From Metabacillus litoralis (GTDB taxonomy: Bacteria > Bacillota > Bacilli > Bacillales > Bacillaceae), in contig NZ_CP033043.1 in NCBI RefSeq assembly GCF_003667825.1, positions 2,647,501-2,711,500 of the forward strand: a DNA stretch of 64,000 bases, given 5' to 3'. This document shows, piece after piece, positions 21,272-30,732 of the stretch. Numbering within the stretch: position 1 is the first letter of the stretch; the number at the start of each line of letters is the position of its first letter. Made by a program: the position numbers and the translations under genes. The notes beneath the pieces are model-generated. The model was not told the DNA's origin. It worked only from the letters and a program-made list of their open reading frames with translations, and searched no databases.

Positions 21272-22747
21272 TTAAACTTTATTTTCCTTTGAATATGAAC
21301 GAACCCTTTCCATTATTGAATGATAATCTCCAAACTGTTTTATCCGGTAGCTTGGGTTCGAGGTATGATACTCAGAACATATAATGTTAAATTTTAATAT
21401 TCCCTCAAGTTTAATAAGATGTTCATTATTCTCACCGGCTAACAAGTGTATAACATCATTAGTTGCTTCAATCCACACAGCTTCCTCATCCATAAATTGA
21501 TATTCCCATAGTTCCCTTTCAAGCTTAAAAGCTATAGCTTCTGCTGATGGTACTCGCCCTGTACCTTTGCAAAGCCTACATGGTTCGGTTATCGAAATAT
21601 CGACAGGTTGTCGAACCTTTTTCCTTGTGATTTGTAAAATATTTAACTCGGTAAATCCTAAAACCTTATGCTGCACACGGTCTTGTTTCATTTGTTTCTT
21701 TAATGTTTCTTCAATATACTGTCGATCTTCCTTTTGCTTCATATCAATAAAGTCAATTAAAATAATCCCACTAAGATTACGAAGTCGAATTTGTTTTGCC
21801 GCCTCAATTGCAGCCAATTCGTTTGTTTTCAAAACGGTGTCACGCATCGATAATTTCCCGGAAAATTTTCCGGTATTTACGTCAATTATCGTCATGGCCT
21901 CTGTTTGTTCAATAATGATGTATGCACCGTTCTTTAACCAAACAATTTGTTTCAATAATTTCTCTATTTCCTGCTCAATTTTATAAAATGAGAATATTCC
22001 TTCCTTTTTATCATGATAAAGGATTGATGACTCGGGATATTCTGTTTTAAGGCTTTGCACACGTTCAAGTTGATCACTGATTAACGTGTCTTCCTTATTA
22101 ATAGACATTTCATTCAAAAGACGATCAACAAAACTCCTTGCTTCATATACACATTGTGGCTTCGAAATAGCTGTCTTTTTCACTTGTTCAAACTTTTTCT
22201 TCAGACTATTATACTCTTCCTCTAGATCTTTCTTGGATTTCCCTTTACTTGCCGTACGCAAAAGAATCCCCTCTTGATTCTTACAAAATTCCTCTGTAAG
22301 AGCCAAAAGGCGATTTCTCTCTGCTTCATCTGCGATTTTTTTAGACACAGCTTTATAATTGCCATAGGGCATATACACTAAATGACTGCCACCAAATTCA
22401 ATATTTGTTGTTAGTTTAGGTCCTTTTTGATCTGTTCCGCTTTTAACGACTTGTACAAGCAGTAGCTCACCTTCTCTAACATAATGTGAGATGGATGAGT
22501 TTGTAGAAGCTTCCGCAAGTTGAAAGCTCACCAAATCATTACGATGCAAATAGCCATTATGAGGTAATCCGATATCAACAAACGCAGCCTGCATACCTGG
22601 CAAAACCTTTTTAACTCGACCTGCAAAAATATTCCCTATAATTTCATCTTCTGAGGAATATGATTGATGAATTTCAACAAGTTGCTCTTCCTCAAGAACA
22701 GCACATCTTGTTTCTTTTGTTTTTTCATTTATGATTATCCTTCTCAC
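21272..22747 (-). CDS. rng: Ribonuclease E/G family protein
   Basis: A 491-residue RNase G-like endoribonuclease. The N-terminal S1 domain has GRVKKVLPGMQAAFVDIGLPHNGYLH. The catalytic DNase I-like part has TIIDVNTGKFSG and LRNLSGIILIDFIDM, with Mg-binding aspartates. The zinc-link follows as PCRLCKGTGRVPS. B. subtilis uses RNase Y and J and lacks this gene, but several other Bacilli carry one here beside spoIVFB. The start is a GTG with a GAAAGAGAG site. Confidence 0.92.
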   Translation of the reverse strand: MRRIIINEKTKETRCAVLEEEQLVEIHQSYSSEDEIIGNIFAGRVKKVLPGMQAAFVDIGLPHNGYLHRNDLVSFQLAEASTNSSISHYVREGELLLVQVVKSGTDQKGPKLTTNIEFGGSHLVYMPYGNYKAVSKKIADEAERNRLLALTEEFCKNQEGILLRTASKGKSKKDLEEEYNSLKKKFEQVKKTAISKPQCVYEARSFVDRLLNEMSINKEDTLISDQLERVQSLKTEYPESSILYHDKKEGIFSFYKIEQEIEKLLKQIVWLKNGAYIIIEQTEAMTIIDVNTGKFSGKLSMRDTVLKTNELAAIEAAKQIRLRNLSGIILIDFIDMKQKEDRQYIEETLKKQMKQDRVQHKVLGFTELNILQITRKKVRQPVDISITEPCRLCKGTGRVPSAEAIAFKLERELWEYQFMDEEAVWIEATNDVIHLLAGENNEHLIKLEGILKFNIICSEYHTSNPSYRIKQFGDYHSIMERVRSYSKENKV

Positions 22748-22817
22748 AGTTATGAACTCTCTTTCTCTAACTAAATTCGAATGTTGATTTTACTATACCA
22801 TAACATGGACAAGAGAA

Positions 22818-23684
22818 TTAATAGGCATACACAAGATCACCAATTTTTGAATCTGTTAATTTATCAGCAAAATAAGCATGCAGTAACTCATTTTCGTCCA
22901 TTTGAGAAATCTTCACGCCATCTCTTTCAACGATTATTAAGTGCTTACAGCCTCTTTGAAATTGAAGAAGCACATCATAAATGAACTCATTTTCTTCCAC
23001 AACAATTGGCTTAATATGATTGATTGATGCCTGTTTTCCATAATATCTTTCCATTAAAAATCGTAGACAGCTATACATCCTGTTTTTATGTTCATGATAC
23101 AAACTATAAATAAGGAAAGTAGTAATGATCCACATATTAAGATGTGTAGGTGAAAACAAAATCGTACTACTCACGTATAATCCTAAAAAAATAAGAGAAG
23201 AAATCATCATATGAAAGTGGGCTTTTTGATATGACCAAAAATTTGAGAATAAAATAAATAACAGCTTTCCGCCATCAAGGGGCCAGATTGGTAACAAATT
23301 AAAAAGGAGAATGGTCATATTATAAAACGAAAACAGTTGATAATCATCCGGGTTTACAAACCCGAAAAAAAACAAAAGAAAAGCTGCACCTTGAAGCCAA
23401 AGATGCTGGATAGGACCTGCAAGGACCACAATAAACTCTTCTTTTAATGAGCGATTACCATGTTCATCAACCTCGGCAACCCCTCCAAATGGGAGAAGCA
23501 TAATATTTTTTATCCTCCAAGAAAAAAAATGAGCACTTATTGCATGGCCCATTTCATGTACAAAAATAATAATCATTAAAAAGAAGAGAGGTTTGAAATT
23601 TGCAGTGACGATACTAATGGCAATCATGACCCATAACAAAGGATGTATATGAATTTTTTGTAGAAGTGAAAGATATTTACTCAA
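22818..23684 (-). CDS. spoIVFB: Pro-sigma-K processing intramembrane metalloprotease SpoIVFB
   Basis: A 288-residue site-2-type protease. Zinc ligands are in HEMGH (43-47, catalytic E44) and NLLPIWPLDGGK (D137). About six membrane helices are followed by a C-terminal CBS-like domain. It sits in the outer forespore membrane and cleaves pro-sigma-K when SpoIVFA and BofA inhibition is lifted. The start is a TTG with AGGTGA 6 bases upstream, overlapping the spoIVFA stop by 8 bases. Confidence 0.96.
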   Translation of the reverse strand: MSKYLSLLQKIHIHPLLWVMIAISIVTANFKPLFFLMIIIFVHEMGHAISAHFFSWRIKNIMLLPFGGVAEVDEHGNRSLKEEFIVVLAGPIQHLWLQGAAFLLFFFGFVNPDDYQLFSFYNMTILLFNLLPIWPLDGGKLLFILFSNFWSYQKAHFHMMISSLIFLGLYVSSTILFSPTHLNMWIITTFLIYSLYHEHKNRMYSCLRFLMERYYGKQASINHIKPIVVEENEFIYDVLLQFQRGCKHLIIVERDGVKISQMDENELLHAYFADKLTDSKIGDLVYAY

Positions 23685-24468
23685 ATTGGATCACCTGAAT
23701 TGGGTCTATAAATGCATCGCCCTTTTTTATCGCAAAATAATACGTTCCTTTTTGATTTTCAGAAAGTTTTATTTTACCTAACTCCTTACCTTTTTCAACA
23801 TAATCATATAGTGCAACATCAACTTTATCTAAGTTTCCATACCATGACTTTGTGCCATCAGCATGCTGAAGAACAATCGTTAGCCCCGTTTGACCCTTTT
23901 CACCAGCTTCGATGATAATCCCTTCATTCATCGCTTCAACAGACGGTCGATTCGTTTCTACCATTATCCCTTGTCCATTGTCTTTAAAAGACTCTAACAC
24001 CTTACCTGAGGCCGGTACAGCAAGTTGTACCATTTGAGTATCGTTCTCTGTCTCTGTTTTATTTTCGTCCTTTGGTTGAAATAAAGCTAGTGGTTCTCCA
24101 AATTGATCTTGATACCATTTGGATACAGCTGCAAATTGAAACTCTTCTTCAAGTGAATAATTGATTACCGATTTAGCTTGATCAAACATCGGTGCTCCAT
24201 TTTTAAAGACAATAGCAGTGACCAGAACCAATATGGCTGAAAACAAAATCTTAAACATGAATACTTCTGTTCGAAAGAGTGGGTGTCCTCCGTTTGACTT
24301 ACCAGGTTCCCCCTCATATGTAGGAGGAGAATAAATACCGCCATATCGCTCTTCATCACTTATAAATAATGAGGTACGGCTTGGTTCATGACTATTTCCA
24401 TTTGATAAACCTTTTTCACGTTTCCGCTTTGCAATTCTTTTTCTTACTTCATCCGCTCGATGACTCAT
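23677..24468 (-). CDS. spoIVFA: SpoIVFA, regulator of SpoIVFB
   Basis: A 263-residue protein with a basic N-terminus (MSHRADEVRKRIAKRKREKG), one membrane helix near residues 75-95, and a C-terminal LytM-like domain in the intermembrane space (GMVETN..EAGEKGQTGLTIVLQHADG). It anchors BofA and SpoIVFB until SpoIVB cleaves it. The open frame runs back to 24582, but that extension lies inside the minD terminator. The ATG at 24468 has AAGGAT upstream and matches the family start. Confidence 0.93.
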   Translation of the reverse strand: MSHRADEVRKRIAKRKREKGLSNGNSHEPSRTSLFISDEERYGGIYSPPTYEGEPGKSNGGHPLFRTEVFMFKILFSAILVLVTAIVFKNGAPMFDQAKSVINYSLEEEFQFAAVSKWYQDQFGEPLALFQPKDENKTETENDTQMVQLAVPASGKVLESFKDNGQGIMVETNRPSVEAMNEGIIIEAGEKGQTGLTIVLQHADGTKSWYGNLDKVDVALYDYVEKGKELGKIKLSENQKGTYYFAIKKGDAFIDPIQVIQFE

Positions 24469-24529
24469 CCCCATCCATCCTTTTAGCAAGTTTGTACAAG
24501 TGTATGCCTTGTCCTGCCAGGATATGAAC

Positions 24530-24589
24530 AAAAAATGACCGGTATCTAAAATCACCATTGTAATATGGTTAGAATTAGACACCAGTCAT
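24530..24589 (-). terminator. Long hairpin terminator after minD
   Basis: On the minus strand ATGACTGGTGTCTAA pairs with TTAGATACCGGTCAT (arms 24575-24589 and 24535-24549), with an inner CCAT/ATGG stem, then TTTTTTG. It separates minCD from spoIVFA. Confidence 0.85.
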
Positions 24590-24609
24590 TTAATCTATAA
24601 ATCTAGTAT

Positions 24610-25413
24610 TTAAACTCGTACACCGAAGAATTTTTTTAGTTTAACAAACATCCCTTTATTTTGATCTTCTAAAGATTGTAATGGGACAGATTCTCCAAGA
24701 ATTCGACGAGCAATATTTCTGTAGGCAATTGCTGCACGGTTATCCGGATTCATCGCAATCGGCTCTCCATTGTTAGATGCCTTAATAACATCATCATCAT
24801 CAGCGACAATGCCGATTAAATCAATCGATAAATGTGTCACAATTTCATCTACATCAAGCATATCTCCATTTTTCACTAAATGGTTGCGAATACGATTAAC
24901 AATAAGTTTAGGTGGTTCAATCTCTTCTTGCTCTAGTAACCCAATAATTCGGTCTGCATCACGAACAGCTGAAATTTCAGGTGTTGTAACAACAATTGCT
25001 TTATCCGCACCGGCCACCGCATTTTTATATCCTTGTTCGATGCCAGCAGGACAATCTATAACAATATAATCATAATCTTGTTTTAATTCATTAATTAGCT
25101 TTTTCATTTGTTCCGGTTTAACAGCCGTTTTATCACTTGTTTGCGCAGCAGGTAATAAATATAGTAAATCTTCAAAACGCTTGTCCTTTACAAGCGCCTG
25201 ATGCATTTTACAACGACCTTCAACCACATCTACTAAATCATAAATAATTCGGTTCTCAAGCCCCATTACAACATCCAGGTTTCGAAGACCGATGTCTGTA
25301 TCTACTAGACAAACTCGTTTGCCTAATATAGCTAAAGCTGTCCCAATATTTGCCGATGTCGTTGTTTTACCAACGCCACCTTTACCTGAGGTAATGACAA
25401 TTGCTTCACCCAT
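24610..25413 (-). CDS. minD: Septum site-determining ATPase MinD
   Basis: A 267-residue ParA-type ATPase with the deviant Walker A SGKGGVGKTT (lysines 11 and 16) and the switch region DIGLRNLDVVMGLENR. It has a C-terminal amphipathic membrane-targeting helix GMFVKLKKFFGV. It recruits MinC to polar membranes to block misplaced division. It lies 2 bases after minC. Confidence 0.98.
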   Translation of the reverse strand: MGEAIVITSGKGGVGKTTTSANIGTALAILGKRVCLVDTDIGLRNLDVVMGLENRIIYDLVDVVEGRCKMHQALVKDKRFEDLLYLLPAAQTSDKTAVKPEQMKKLINELKQDYDYIVIDCPAGIEQGYKNAVAGADKAIVVTTPEISAVRDADRIIGLLEQEEIEPPKLIVNRIRNHLVKNGDMLDVDEIVTHLSIDLIGIVADDDDVIKASNNGEPIAMNPDNRAAIAYRNIARRILGESVPLQSLEDQNKGMFVKLKKFFGVRV

Positions 25414-25415
25414 TG

Positions 25416-26099
25416 TTAGATTCCCCCTTCAAACCTCGTTAAATTCGGTCGTAGATGAGTAAGTTGCTGTAATCTCTCAATTACCATTTCTTCGTCTTCA
25501 TTAATATAAGCACATTCCATCTCATTACCCTCGTTTGGTATATGATCTGGAGCCCGATTAATAACCTCACCGATGCGCAGCTGTGTTGGCTTCATTATTG
25601 AAGCAGCAATTACAGCTTGTTGATTTCCATTTACACCAGCATGCGCAATACCTCTTAACGCTCCTAGAACAAAAATATTCCCAGCGGCACTTACTGTTCC
25701 ACCTGGATTCACATCACCTATTAGCAGTAGATCTCCATTCACCTTAAGAACTTGACCGGAGCGCACAATTTTCGTAATAGAAACGATTTCAGTCTCTCTT
25801 TTTAATCTTAGTGCCTCATCCTTCGTCATAACATTACTATCAATTGACTCTACCAGAAGATTCCGCTTCTGCTTAATAACCGATTCTAGTTTTTCTCGCT
25901 GATTCTTATCTATGAAACGATTTCCAACCTTTACATTAACTCCAATAACCGGACCGCCTTGTTGAACATATTGCTTTAAAGACAGCATTTCCTCAAGCTC
26001 CTGGAGCAATTGGTCAAAAGAACATGAATCATCGAGATGTAACGTTAAGCCATCTTTAGTGCCTTTTATCGTAACATATTGCTGTTTTTGGACCTTCAT
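25416..26099 (-). CDS. minC: Septum site-determining protein MinC
   Basis: About 227 residues: an N-terminal domain that blocks FtsZ assembly, and a C-terminal beta-helix ([32 protein letters not shown] split across turns) that binds MinD. The open frame begins with a GTG at 26108 that lies inside the GAGGTGA ribosome site. The ATG at 26099, 5 bases after that site, is preferred. Confidence 0.96.
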   Translation of the reverse strand: MKVQKQQYVTIKGTKDGLTLHLDDSCSFDQLLQELEEMLSLKQYVQQGGPVIGVNVKVGNRFIDKNQREKLESVIKQKRNLLVESIDSNVMTKDEALRLKRETEIVSITKIVRSGQVLKVNGDLLLIGDVNPGGTVSAAGNIFVLGALRGIAHAGVNGNQQAVIAASIMKPTQLRIGEVINRAPDHIPNEGNEMECAYINEDEEMVIERLQQLTHLRPNLTRFEGGI

Positions 26100-26228
26100 G
26101 ACGTTCACCTCAACGATTTTACTATTCGACAGAAATGCTCTAAATCCTTTTTTATACTATCAAATAATATAAGATTTTAGGAAAGATAGTATATGAAAAA
26201 CTAAGACTTTTGCCATAGAACTTGAAAA

Positions 26229-26245
26229 TAAGCCGAGTTTTTCTA
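26229..26245 (+). repeat. Copy of a 17-base repeat, inverted relative to 27782-27798
   Basis: The 17 bases TAAGCCGAGTTTTTCTA are the exact reverse complement of the copy upstream of mreC. They resemble half of the palindromic elements found near pheA. Confidence 0.7.
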
Positions 26246-26305
26246 TTGTAATCATATCATTCATTCTATATTGAATGTTATAGGAATCTCATTTGCCCGT
26301 TAATC

Positions 26306-26824
26306 TTAATCCTCTGACTCTGCCAACTTTAATTTCGTTAAAAATGTTTTTAATGGATAAATACATAAACTAGCAACAACAATATTTAATGCTAAGGTTG
26401 GAAGTAACCTTAACGTTGTAAAATCATAGAGAGACATGTTTGTTGCATCAATTAAATAATTAATTCCATAAACATAGTACTCAAGCACAGATATAGCTAT
26501 AAGCGTAAGAAATAAGACGATTAATACGTGTCCATGTAGTACCTTCATTGCCTTAGATATGAGATAGGCCAAAAATCCGTAAGCAAAAAGATAAATTCCC
26601 ATGACTTCAATATAAATAATATCGTGTAAAAGTCCAAATATAAAGCCAAATAACATACCTTGGGTACGATTTAAGTATACAGTAATGAAAATGACAAAAA
26701 TTAAAATAAACCTCGGAACAAATATATAATCTTCGGATATAAATGAAAGTGAAACTAAATGTGCAAAGGTACTTTCACTTATAAACGAAAAAAAGACAAG
26801 AAAAGGAAGAATGAAACGTCTCAA
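26306..26824 (-). CDS. mreD: Rod shape-determining protein MreD
   Basis: A 172-residue membrane protein with five or six helices and the family segment GFIFGLLHDIIYIEVMGIYLF. It works with MreC and MreB in the elongasome that guides lateral cell wall synthesis. The start is a TTG overlapping the mreC stop by 4 bases, with GAGGAGGA just upstream. Confidence 0.94.
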   Translation of the reverse strand: MRRFILPFLVFFSFISESTFAHLVSLSFISEDYIFVPRFILIFVIFITVYLNRTQGMLFGFIFGLLHDIIYIEVMGIYLFAYGFLAYLISKAMKVLHGHVLIVLFLTLIAISVLEYYVYGINYLIDATNMSLYDFTTLRLLPTLALNIVVASLCIYPLKTFLTKLKLAESED

Positions 26825-27753
26825 GATTCCTCCTCCTCCTCTTCAGCCAATGCTTCCACCGGATCTTCTGATGCTGCGTTTCGTTTCGCTACCCATACCC
26901 GGTCAATATCGTAAAAATTAGCTGCAGGCTTTACATAGGCCATTTGTTCCAACCCATATGAATCAGGCTCTACTTCGGTAATCTCCCCAATAAGAATTCC
27001 TCCAGGGAAAACACCTCCTATGCCTGCTGTTATGACTTTTTGACCTTCTATAAGCTTAACATTTGATTTAATACGACGAAGCAGAAGGGCTCCTCTTTCT
27101 TCGTCATAACCTTCAATTAACCCTGTAATTTTCTCATTATTTTTAGTTGTGTCGTTTTCTTTTTCATCACCATCAGCTACTGGCAGTGGTTGTACTTCAG
27201 CTGATATTCGATTTTTCAAATCTGTTGCACTTAAAAGTTGTACAGTCGATGTGAATTGAGAGGCTGATTTTACTTTTCCAACCAGTCCTTGTGCTGTGAC
27301 AACAGCCATGTTCGGCTCAACACCGTCTTGTTCTCCTTTATCAATGGAAACATAGTCATACCATTTATCTGGATTTCGACCTATTACAGCTGAAAATATT
27401 GGATCATAATCCCTTAAATCGGCAACCTTTCCAAGCTCAGCCTTTAGTTTTTCATTTTCAATTTTGTACTCTTGTAGATCAGCTTCAAGCTGCATATATT
27501 CATCAAGTCTACTTTTTAGTAGCTCATTTTCTTCATACGTATTTTTTAAATCGTTCACATTCTCAAAAAAGTTTGATACATATGTTGCAGGCTTATGAAA
27601 AATTGATTGAAAAACACTTACGGTGTCTTGCAAAAATTGTTCCGGCCAAGATAGCTCTCGATTATCTTTTAAAGAAAAACCAATCAATGCCACTAAAACG
27701 ATCACACTTACTAGTAACAAGATAAGGCGTTTATTTAGAAAAAACTGTGGCAT
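26821..27753 (-). CDS. mreC: Rod shape-determining protein MreC
   Basis: About 310 residues: one N-terminal membrane helix (residues about 8-28), a coiled coil (residues about 65-105, ENVNDLKNTYEENELLKSRL), then the double beta-barrel extracellular domain (AVIGRNPDKWYDYVSIDKGE). The tail is acidic (EALAEEEEEES). The open frame starts at a GTG at 27762, but AGAGGGTG lies 6 bases before the ATG at 27753. It bridges MreB to wall enzymes. Confidence 0.96.
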   Translation of the reverse strand: MPQFFLNKRLILLLVSVIVLVALIGFSLKDNRELSWPEQFLQDTVSVFQSIFHKPATYVSNFFENVNDLKNTYEENELLKSRLDEYMQLEADLQEYKIENEKLKAELGKVADLRDYDPIFSAVIGRNPDKWYDYVSIDKGEQDGVEPNMAVVTAQGLVGKVKSASQFTSTVQLLSATDLKNRISAEVQPLPVADGDEKENDTTKNNEKITGLIEGYDEERGALLLRRIKSNVKLIEGQKVITAGIGGVFPGGILIGEITEVEPDSYGLEQMAYVKPAANFYDIDRVWVAKRNAASEDPVEALAEEEEEES

Positions 27754-27781
27754 GATGAACACCCTCTTATTTCTAATTTAG

Positions 27782-27798
27782 TAGAAAAACTCGGCTTA
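27782..27798 (-). repeat. Copy of a 17-base repeat upstream of mreC
   Basis: TAGAAAAACTCGGCTTA on the plus strand is the exact inverse of 26229-26245, so the pair brackets mreC-mreD. It matches 14 of 16 bases of the third palindromic element near pheA. Confidence 0.7.
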
Positions 27799-27872
27799 GC
27801 GCCAAGTAGAATGACGAAAACCGTTGTCTTTCTTATCCTATCATTCCTAAAAATCTTATCCTTCTTACTAAC

Positions 27873-27907
27873 ATAAAACAGAGCCAGCACTGCGAGTCAG
27901 TACCAGC
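27873..27907 (-). terminator. Probable terminator or attenuator after mreB
   Basis: A 10-bp stem allowing G-U pairs (arms 27883-27892 and 27898-27907) followed by a short T-rich stretch on the minus strand. The T-run is modest, so partial readthrough into mreCD is plausible. Confidence 0.55.
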
Positions 27908-27939
27908 CTGATTTATAAAACAAATGCTCTTTACAAAAG

Positions 27940-28962
27940 TTAACGACTATCTCTAGCTTTATTTTTAAACAAATGAATATGCTCTAAAGCTTTACCTGTT
28001 CCGATTGCTACACAATCTAACGGATCTTCTGCGATTAATACCGGCATATTCGTTTCTTCACCAATCACCTTATCAAGGTTGCGAAGAAGGGCTCCCCCTC
28101 CTGTTAACACAATTCCACGGTCCATAATATCCGCGGCAAGCTCTGGCGGAGTTTTTTCCAATGTATTTTTCACTGAATCAACAATCATATAAACCGTGTC
28201 TTTCAGGGCTTCAGCAATTTCCTCAGCGGTAATCTCAATTGTTTTCGGCAATCCTGTTAATAAGTCACGTCCACGAATATCCATGTTTTCCACGCCATCA
28301 GGAGAACCTGCTGAACCAATTTCTACTTTGATCGCTTCAGCAGTACGATCACCGATCATTAAGTTATATGTTTTGCGAATGTATGTAGTAATAGCCTCAT
28401 CCATTTCATCACCGGCAACACGAATTGATTGACTTGTTACAATTCCACCTAGTGATATAATGGCTACTTCCGTCGTTCCACCACCAATATCAACAACCAT
28501 ACTTCCTGTTGGTTCCCATACAGGTAGATTTGCACCGATAGCAGCAGCGAATGGCTCTTCTATTGTATAAGCATCACGGGCACCTGCTTGTCTTGTTGCA
28601 TCAATAACAGCTCTTTCCTCTACCGCTGTTATACCTGAAGGAACACAAACCATAACATAAGGCTTTCTTGAGAAAACACCTTTTGTTTTCGTTGCTTGCT
28701 TAATATAATACTTCATCATTGTCGCTGTAGTTTCATAATCTGCAATAACTCCATCCTTCATTGGTCGAAGGGCAACAACATTTCCAGGCGTACGTCCGAT
28801 CATGTTTTTTGCATCATTACCAACGGCAACAATTTGCTTTGTGTCTGTTTGCAGAGCAACTACAGATGGCTCCCGAACAACAATTCCTCTTCCTTTAACA
28901 AACACAAGTGTGTTTGCAGTCCCCAAATCTATTCCAAGGTCTCTTGTACCAATACCGAACAT
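27940..28962 (-). CDS. mreB: Rod shape-determining actin homologue MreB
   Basis: A 340-residue bacterial actin. The phosphate-1 loop reads [20 protein letters not shown], phosphate-2 [14 protein letters not shown] and the adenosine motif [15 protein letters not shown]. It forms membrane-bound filaments that organise side-wall growth. The ATG is well placed. It is followed by mreC and mreD and preceded by radC, the canonical Bacillus order. Confidence 0.98.
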   Translation of the reverse strand: MFGIGTRDLGIDLGTANTLVFVKGRGIVVREPSVVALQTDTKQIVAVGNDAKNMIGRTPGNVVALRPMKDGVIADYETTATMMKYYIKQATKTKGVFSRKPYVMVCVPSGITAVEERAVIDATRQAGARDAYTIEEPFAAAIGANLPVWEPTGSMVVDIGGGTTEVAIISLGGIVTSQSIRVAGDEMDEAITTYIRKTYNLMIGDRTAEAIKVEIGSAGSPDGVENMDIRGRDLLTGLPKTIEITAEEIAEALKDTVYMIVDSVKNTLEKTPPELAADIMDRGIVLTGGGALLRNLDKVIGEETNMPVLIAEDPLDCVAIGTGKALEHIHLFKNKARDSR

Positions 28963-29181
28963 AGGGTGTATCTTCCTTTCTGAAACGAAATATACTTTTG
29001 CTTATTTTTATGAAAATTGACAGAATGCAACTTTCTTCTTTTGGAGGTTAGCTTGCCCGTTACTAACAAGTGAGATTTTTTTCGCAACTTTTCTTCATCT
29101 TCCATAAAAACATGAGTTTTTCTGGTGACCCTAAAAAACCCATAAGACTTATTATATCGTAATTACTCAAAAAAAAAAGTA

Positions 29182-29871
29182 TTACATGTAGCCTTTTTCT
29201 TTCAGACTAACAAATTTTTGTTCACCAATGATAAGATGGTCCAAAAGTTCTATACCTAACACCTTTCCACATTCTGATAACCGTTTTGTTACCTCAATGT
29301 CTTCTCTACTCGGTGACGGGTCGCCCGAGGGATGATTATGGACACATATTAAAGAAGCCGCAGATCTTTTTAACGCTTCCTTAAAAACCTCCCTTGGATG
29401 TACTATAGATGCGTTAAGACTGCCAATAAACACGGTTTGTTTATGAAGTACTTGATTTTTTGTATTCAAGTAGAGACAAACAAAGTGTTCCTGACTTAAA
29501 AAACGCATTTCTTCCATAACATAATTCGCACCATCCTGCGGAGAACGAATAACATACCGATCTTCATACGTTAAACGGTTGATTCTGCGCCCAAGCTCAA
29601 GAGCAGCTAATATTTGGACTGCCTTAGCGGTTCCAATCCCTGAAATTGTCGTAATCTCCTCAACAGATGCGTCTTTTAACATTCTTAGGCCTTCAAAATG
29701 CTTTAACAGTTTTTGTGACAAATCTAGTACAGATTCTTTCTTTGTGCCTGTTCGTAACAAAATGGCTAATAGTTCCTGATTAGAAAGCTTATCAGAACCT
29801 TCGTTTAACAAGCGTTCTCTCGGTCGTTCATCTTGAGGGAAATCCCGGATTTTAAAAGTTGATGTTTCCAT
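29182..29871 (-). CDS. radC: RadC (JAB/MPN domain) protein
   Basis: A 229-residue protein with an N-terminal helix-hairpin-helix region (EEITTISGIGTAKAVQILAA) and a C-terminal JAMM metalloprotease-like motif HNHPSGDPSPSRED. It was historically linked to DNA repair, but its true activity is unresolved. It sits between maf and mreB as in B. subtilis. Confidence 0.96.
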   Translation of the reverse strand: METSTFKIRDFPQDERPRERLLNEGSDKLSNQELLAILLRTGTKKESVLDLSQKLLKHFEGLRMLKDASVEEITTISGIGTAKAVQILAALELGRRINRLTYEDRYVIRSPQDGANYVMEEMRFLSQEHFVCLYLNTKNQVLHKQTVFIGSLNASIVHPREVFKEALKRSAASLICVHNHPSGDPSPSREDIEVTKRLSECGKVLGIELLDHLIIGEQKFVSLKEKGYM

Positions 29872-29979
29872 TTATCCTCCTTCATTTCCCTTTCTGCTCT
29901 GTTCATTCTTTTCTCTATGTGTAATAGAATGTTTCCTTTGTTACCTTTTTATGCCACAAAATGATTTACATTTTTCCTC

Positions 29980-30549
29980 TTACCATGTAAACCCTGCTGT
30001 AACAAGTTCTCTTTTTGTTCTAGCAATCGGCAGACCAACTACTGAATAATAATCACCATGAATTTCCTTTACAAGCAATGATCCATACCCTTGAATTCCG
30101 TATGCACCTGCTTTGTCCATCGGCTCACCTGTTTGAACATATTCATCAATTTCCTTATCTGTTAAAGAATAAAACGTTACGCTCGTTTTTTCATAAAAGG
30201 AACGCACATCATCGTTGTTTATAAGACATACTCCTGTATACACCTCATGTGTTTTTCCTGATAGCATTTTAAGCATTTGGACGGCTTCAGAGAAGTCCTT
30301 AGGCTTACCTAGCATTTTCCCTTCATAAACAACAAGCGTGTCTGATCCAATAACAAAAGCATTTGAAACGTTTTCGGCTACACTTGTGGCTTTTTGCTCA
30401 GCCAATGATTGAACAATCTCGGCAGGACTGAGCGTCTCGTCAACAACCTCCTCCACCTCACTGGCGATCACTTCAAAAGGAAGTTGGAGAATCTCTAGAA
30501 GTTCTTTTCTACGGGGAGAAGCTGAAGCTAAAATGAGGTTTTTTTTCAT
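29980..30549 (-). CDS. maf: Maf family nucleotide pyrophosphatase
   Basis: A 189-residue Maf protein, a nucleoside triphosphate pyrophosphatase acting on dTTP/UTP or modified nucleotides; in B. subtilis it affects septum formation. The signature [13 protein letters not shown] is at residues about 8-20, followed by [19 protein letters not shown]. It lies between spoIIB and radC. Confidence 0.95.
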   Translation of the reverse strand: MKKNLILASASPRRKELLEILQLPFEVIASEVEEVVDETLSPAEIVQSLAEQKATSVAENVSNAFVIGSDTLVVYEGKMLGKPKDFSEAVQMLKMLSGKTHEVYTGVCLINNDDVRSFYEKTSVTFYSLTDKEIDEYVQTGEPMDKAGAYGIQGYGSLLVKEIHGDYYSVVGLPIARTKRELVTAGFTW

Positions 30550-30682
30550 GTGAAAACATCCTTTCTTCGTTTCAGATTAGAAGATACTTCTATATCTTAC
30601 CAAAGGATTTTTTTTAGGACAATTTTGTAATATTAAATTTTAAAGTGTCGAATTTTAGTGATTGCTCAAATGCCAATTTGTA

Positions 30683-30726
30683 TAAAAAAAGACTGATAAA
30701 AGAGTAAAAATATCTTTTATCAGTCT
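30683..30726 (-). terminator. Rho-independent terminator after spoIIB
   Basis: A 14-bp perfect stem (arms 30690-30703 and 30713-30726, AGACTGATAAAAGA type) followed on the minus strand by TTTTTTTATA. Confidence 0.85.
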
Positions 30727-30732
30727 CTTATT

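Noticed and set aside
24469..24582. N-terminal extension of SpoIVFA
   Set aside because: The extension is encoded by the minD terminator hairpin, and the internal ATG has a ribosome site and matches the family.
26229..27798. Inverted repeats around mreCD as insertion-sequence ends
   Set aside because: The enclosed genes are the normal mreC-mreD, no transposase is present, and no target duplication is seen.
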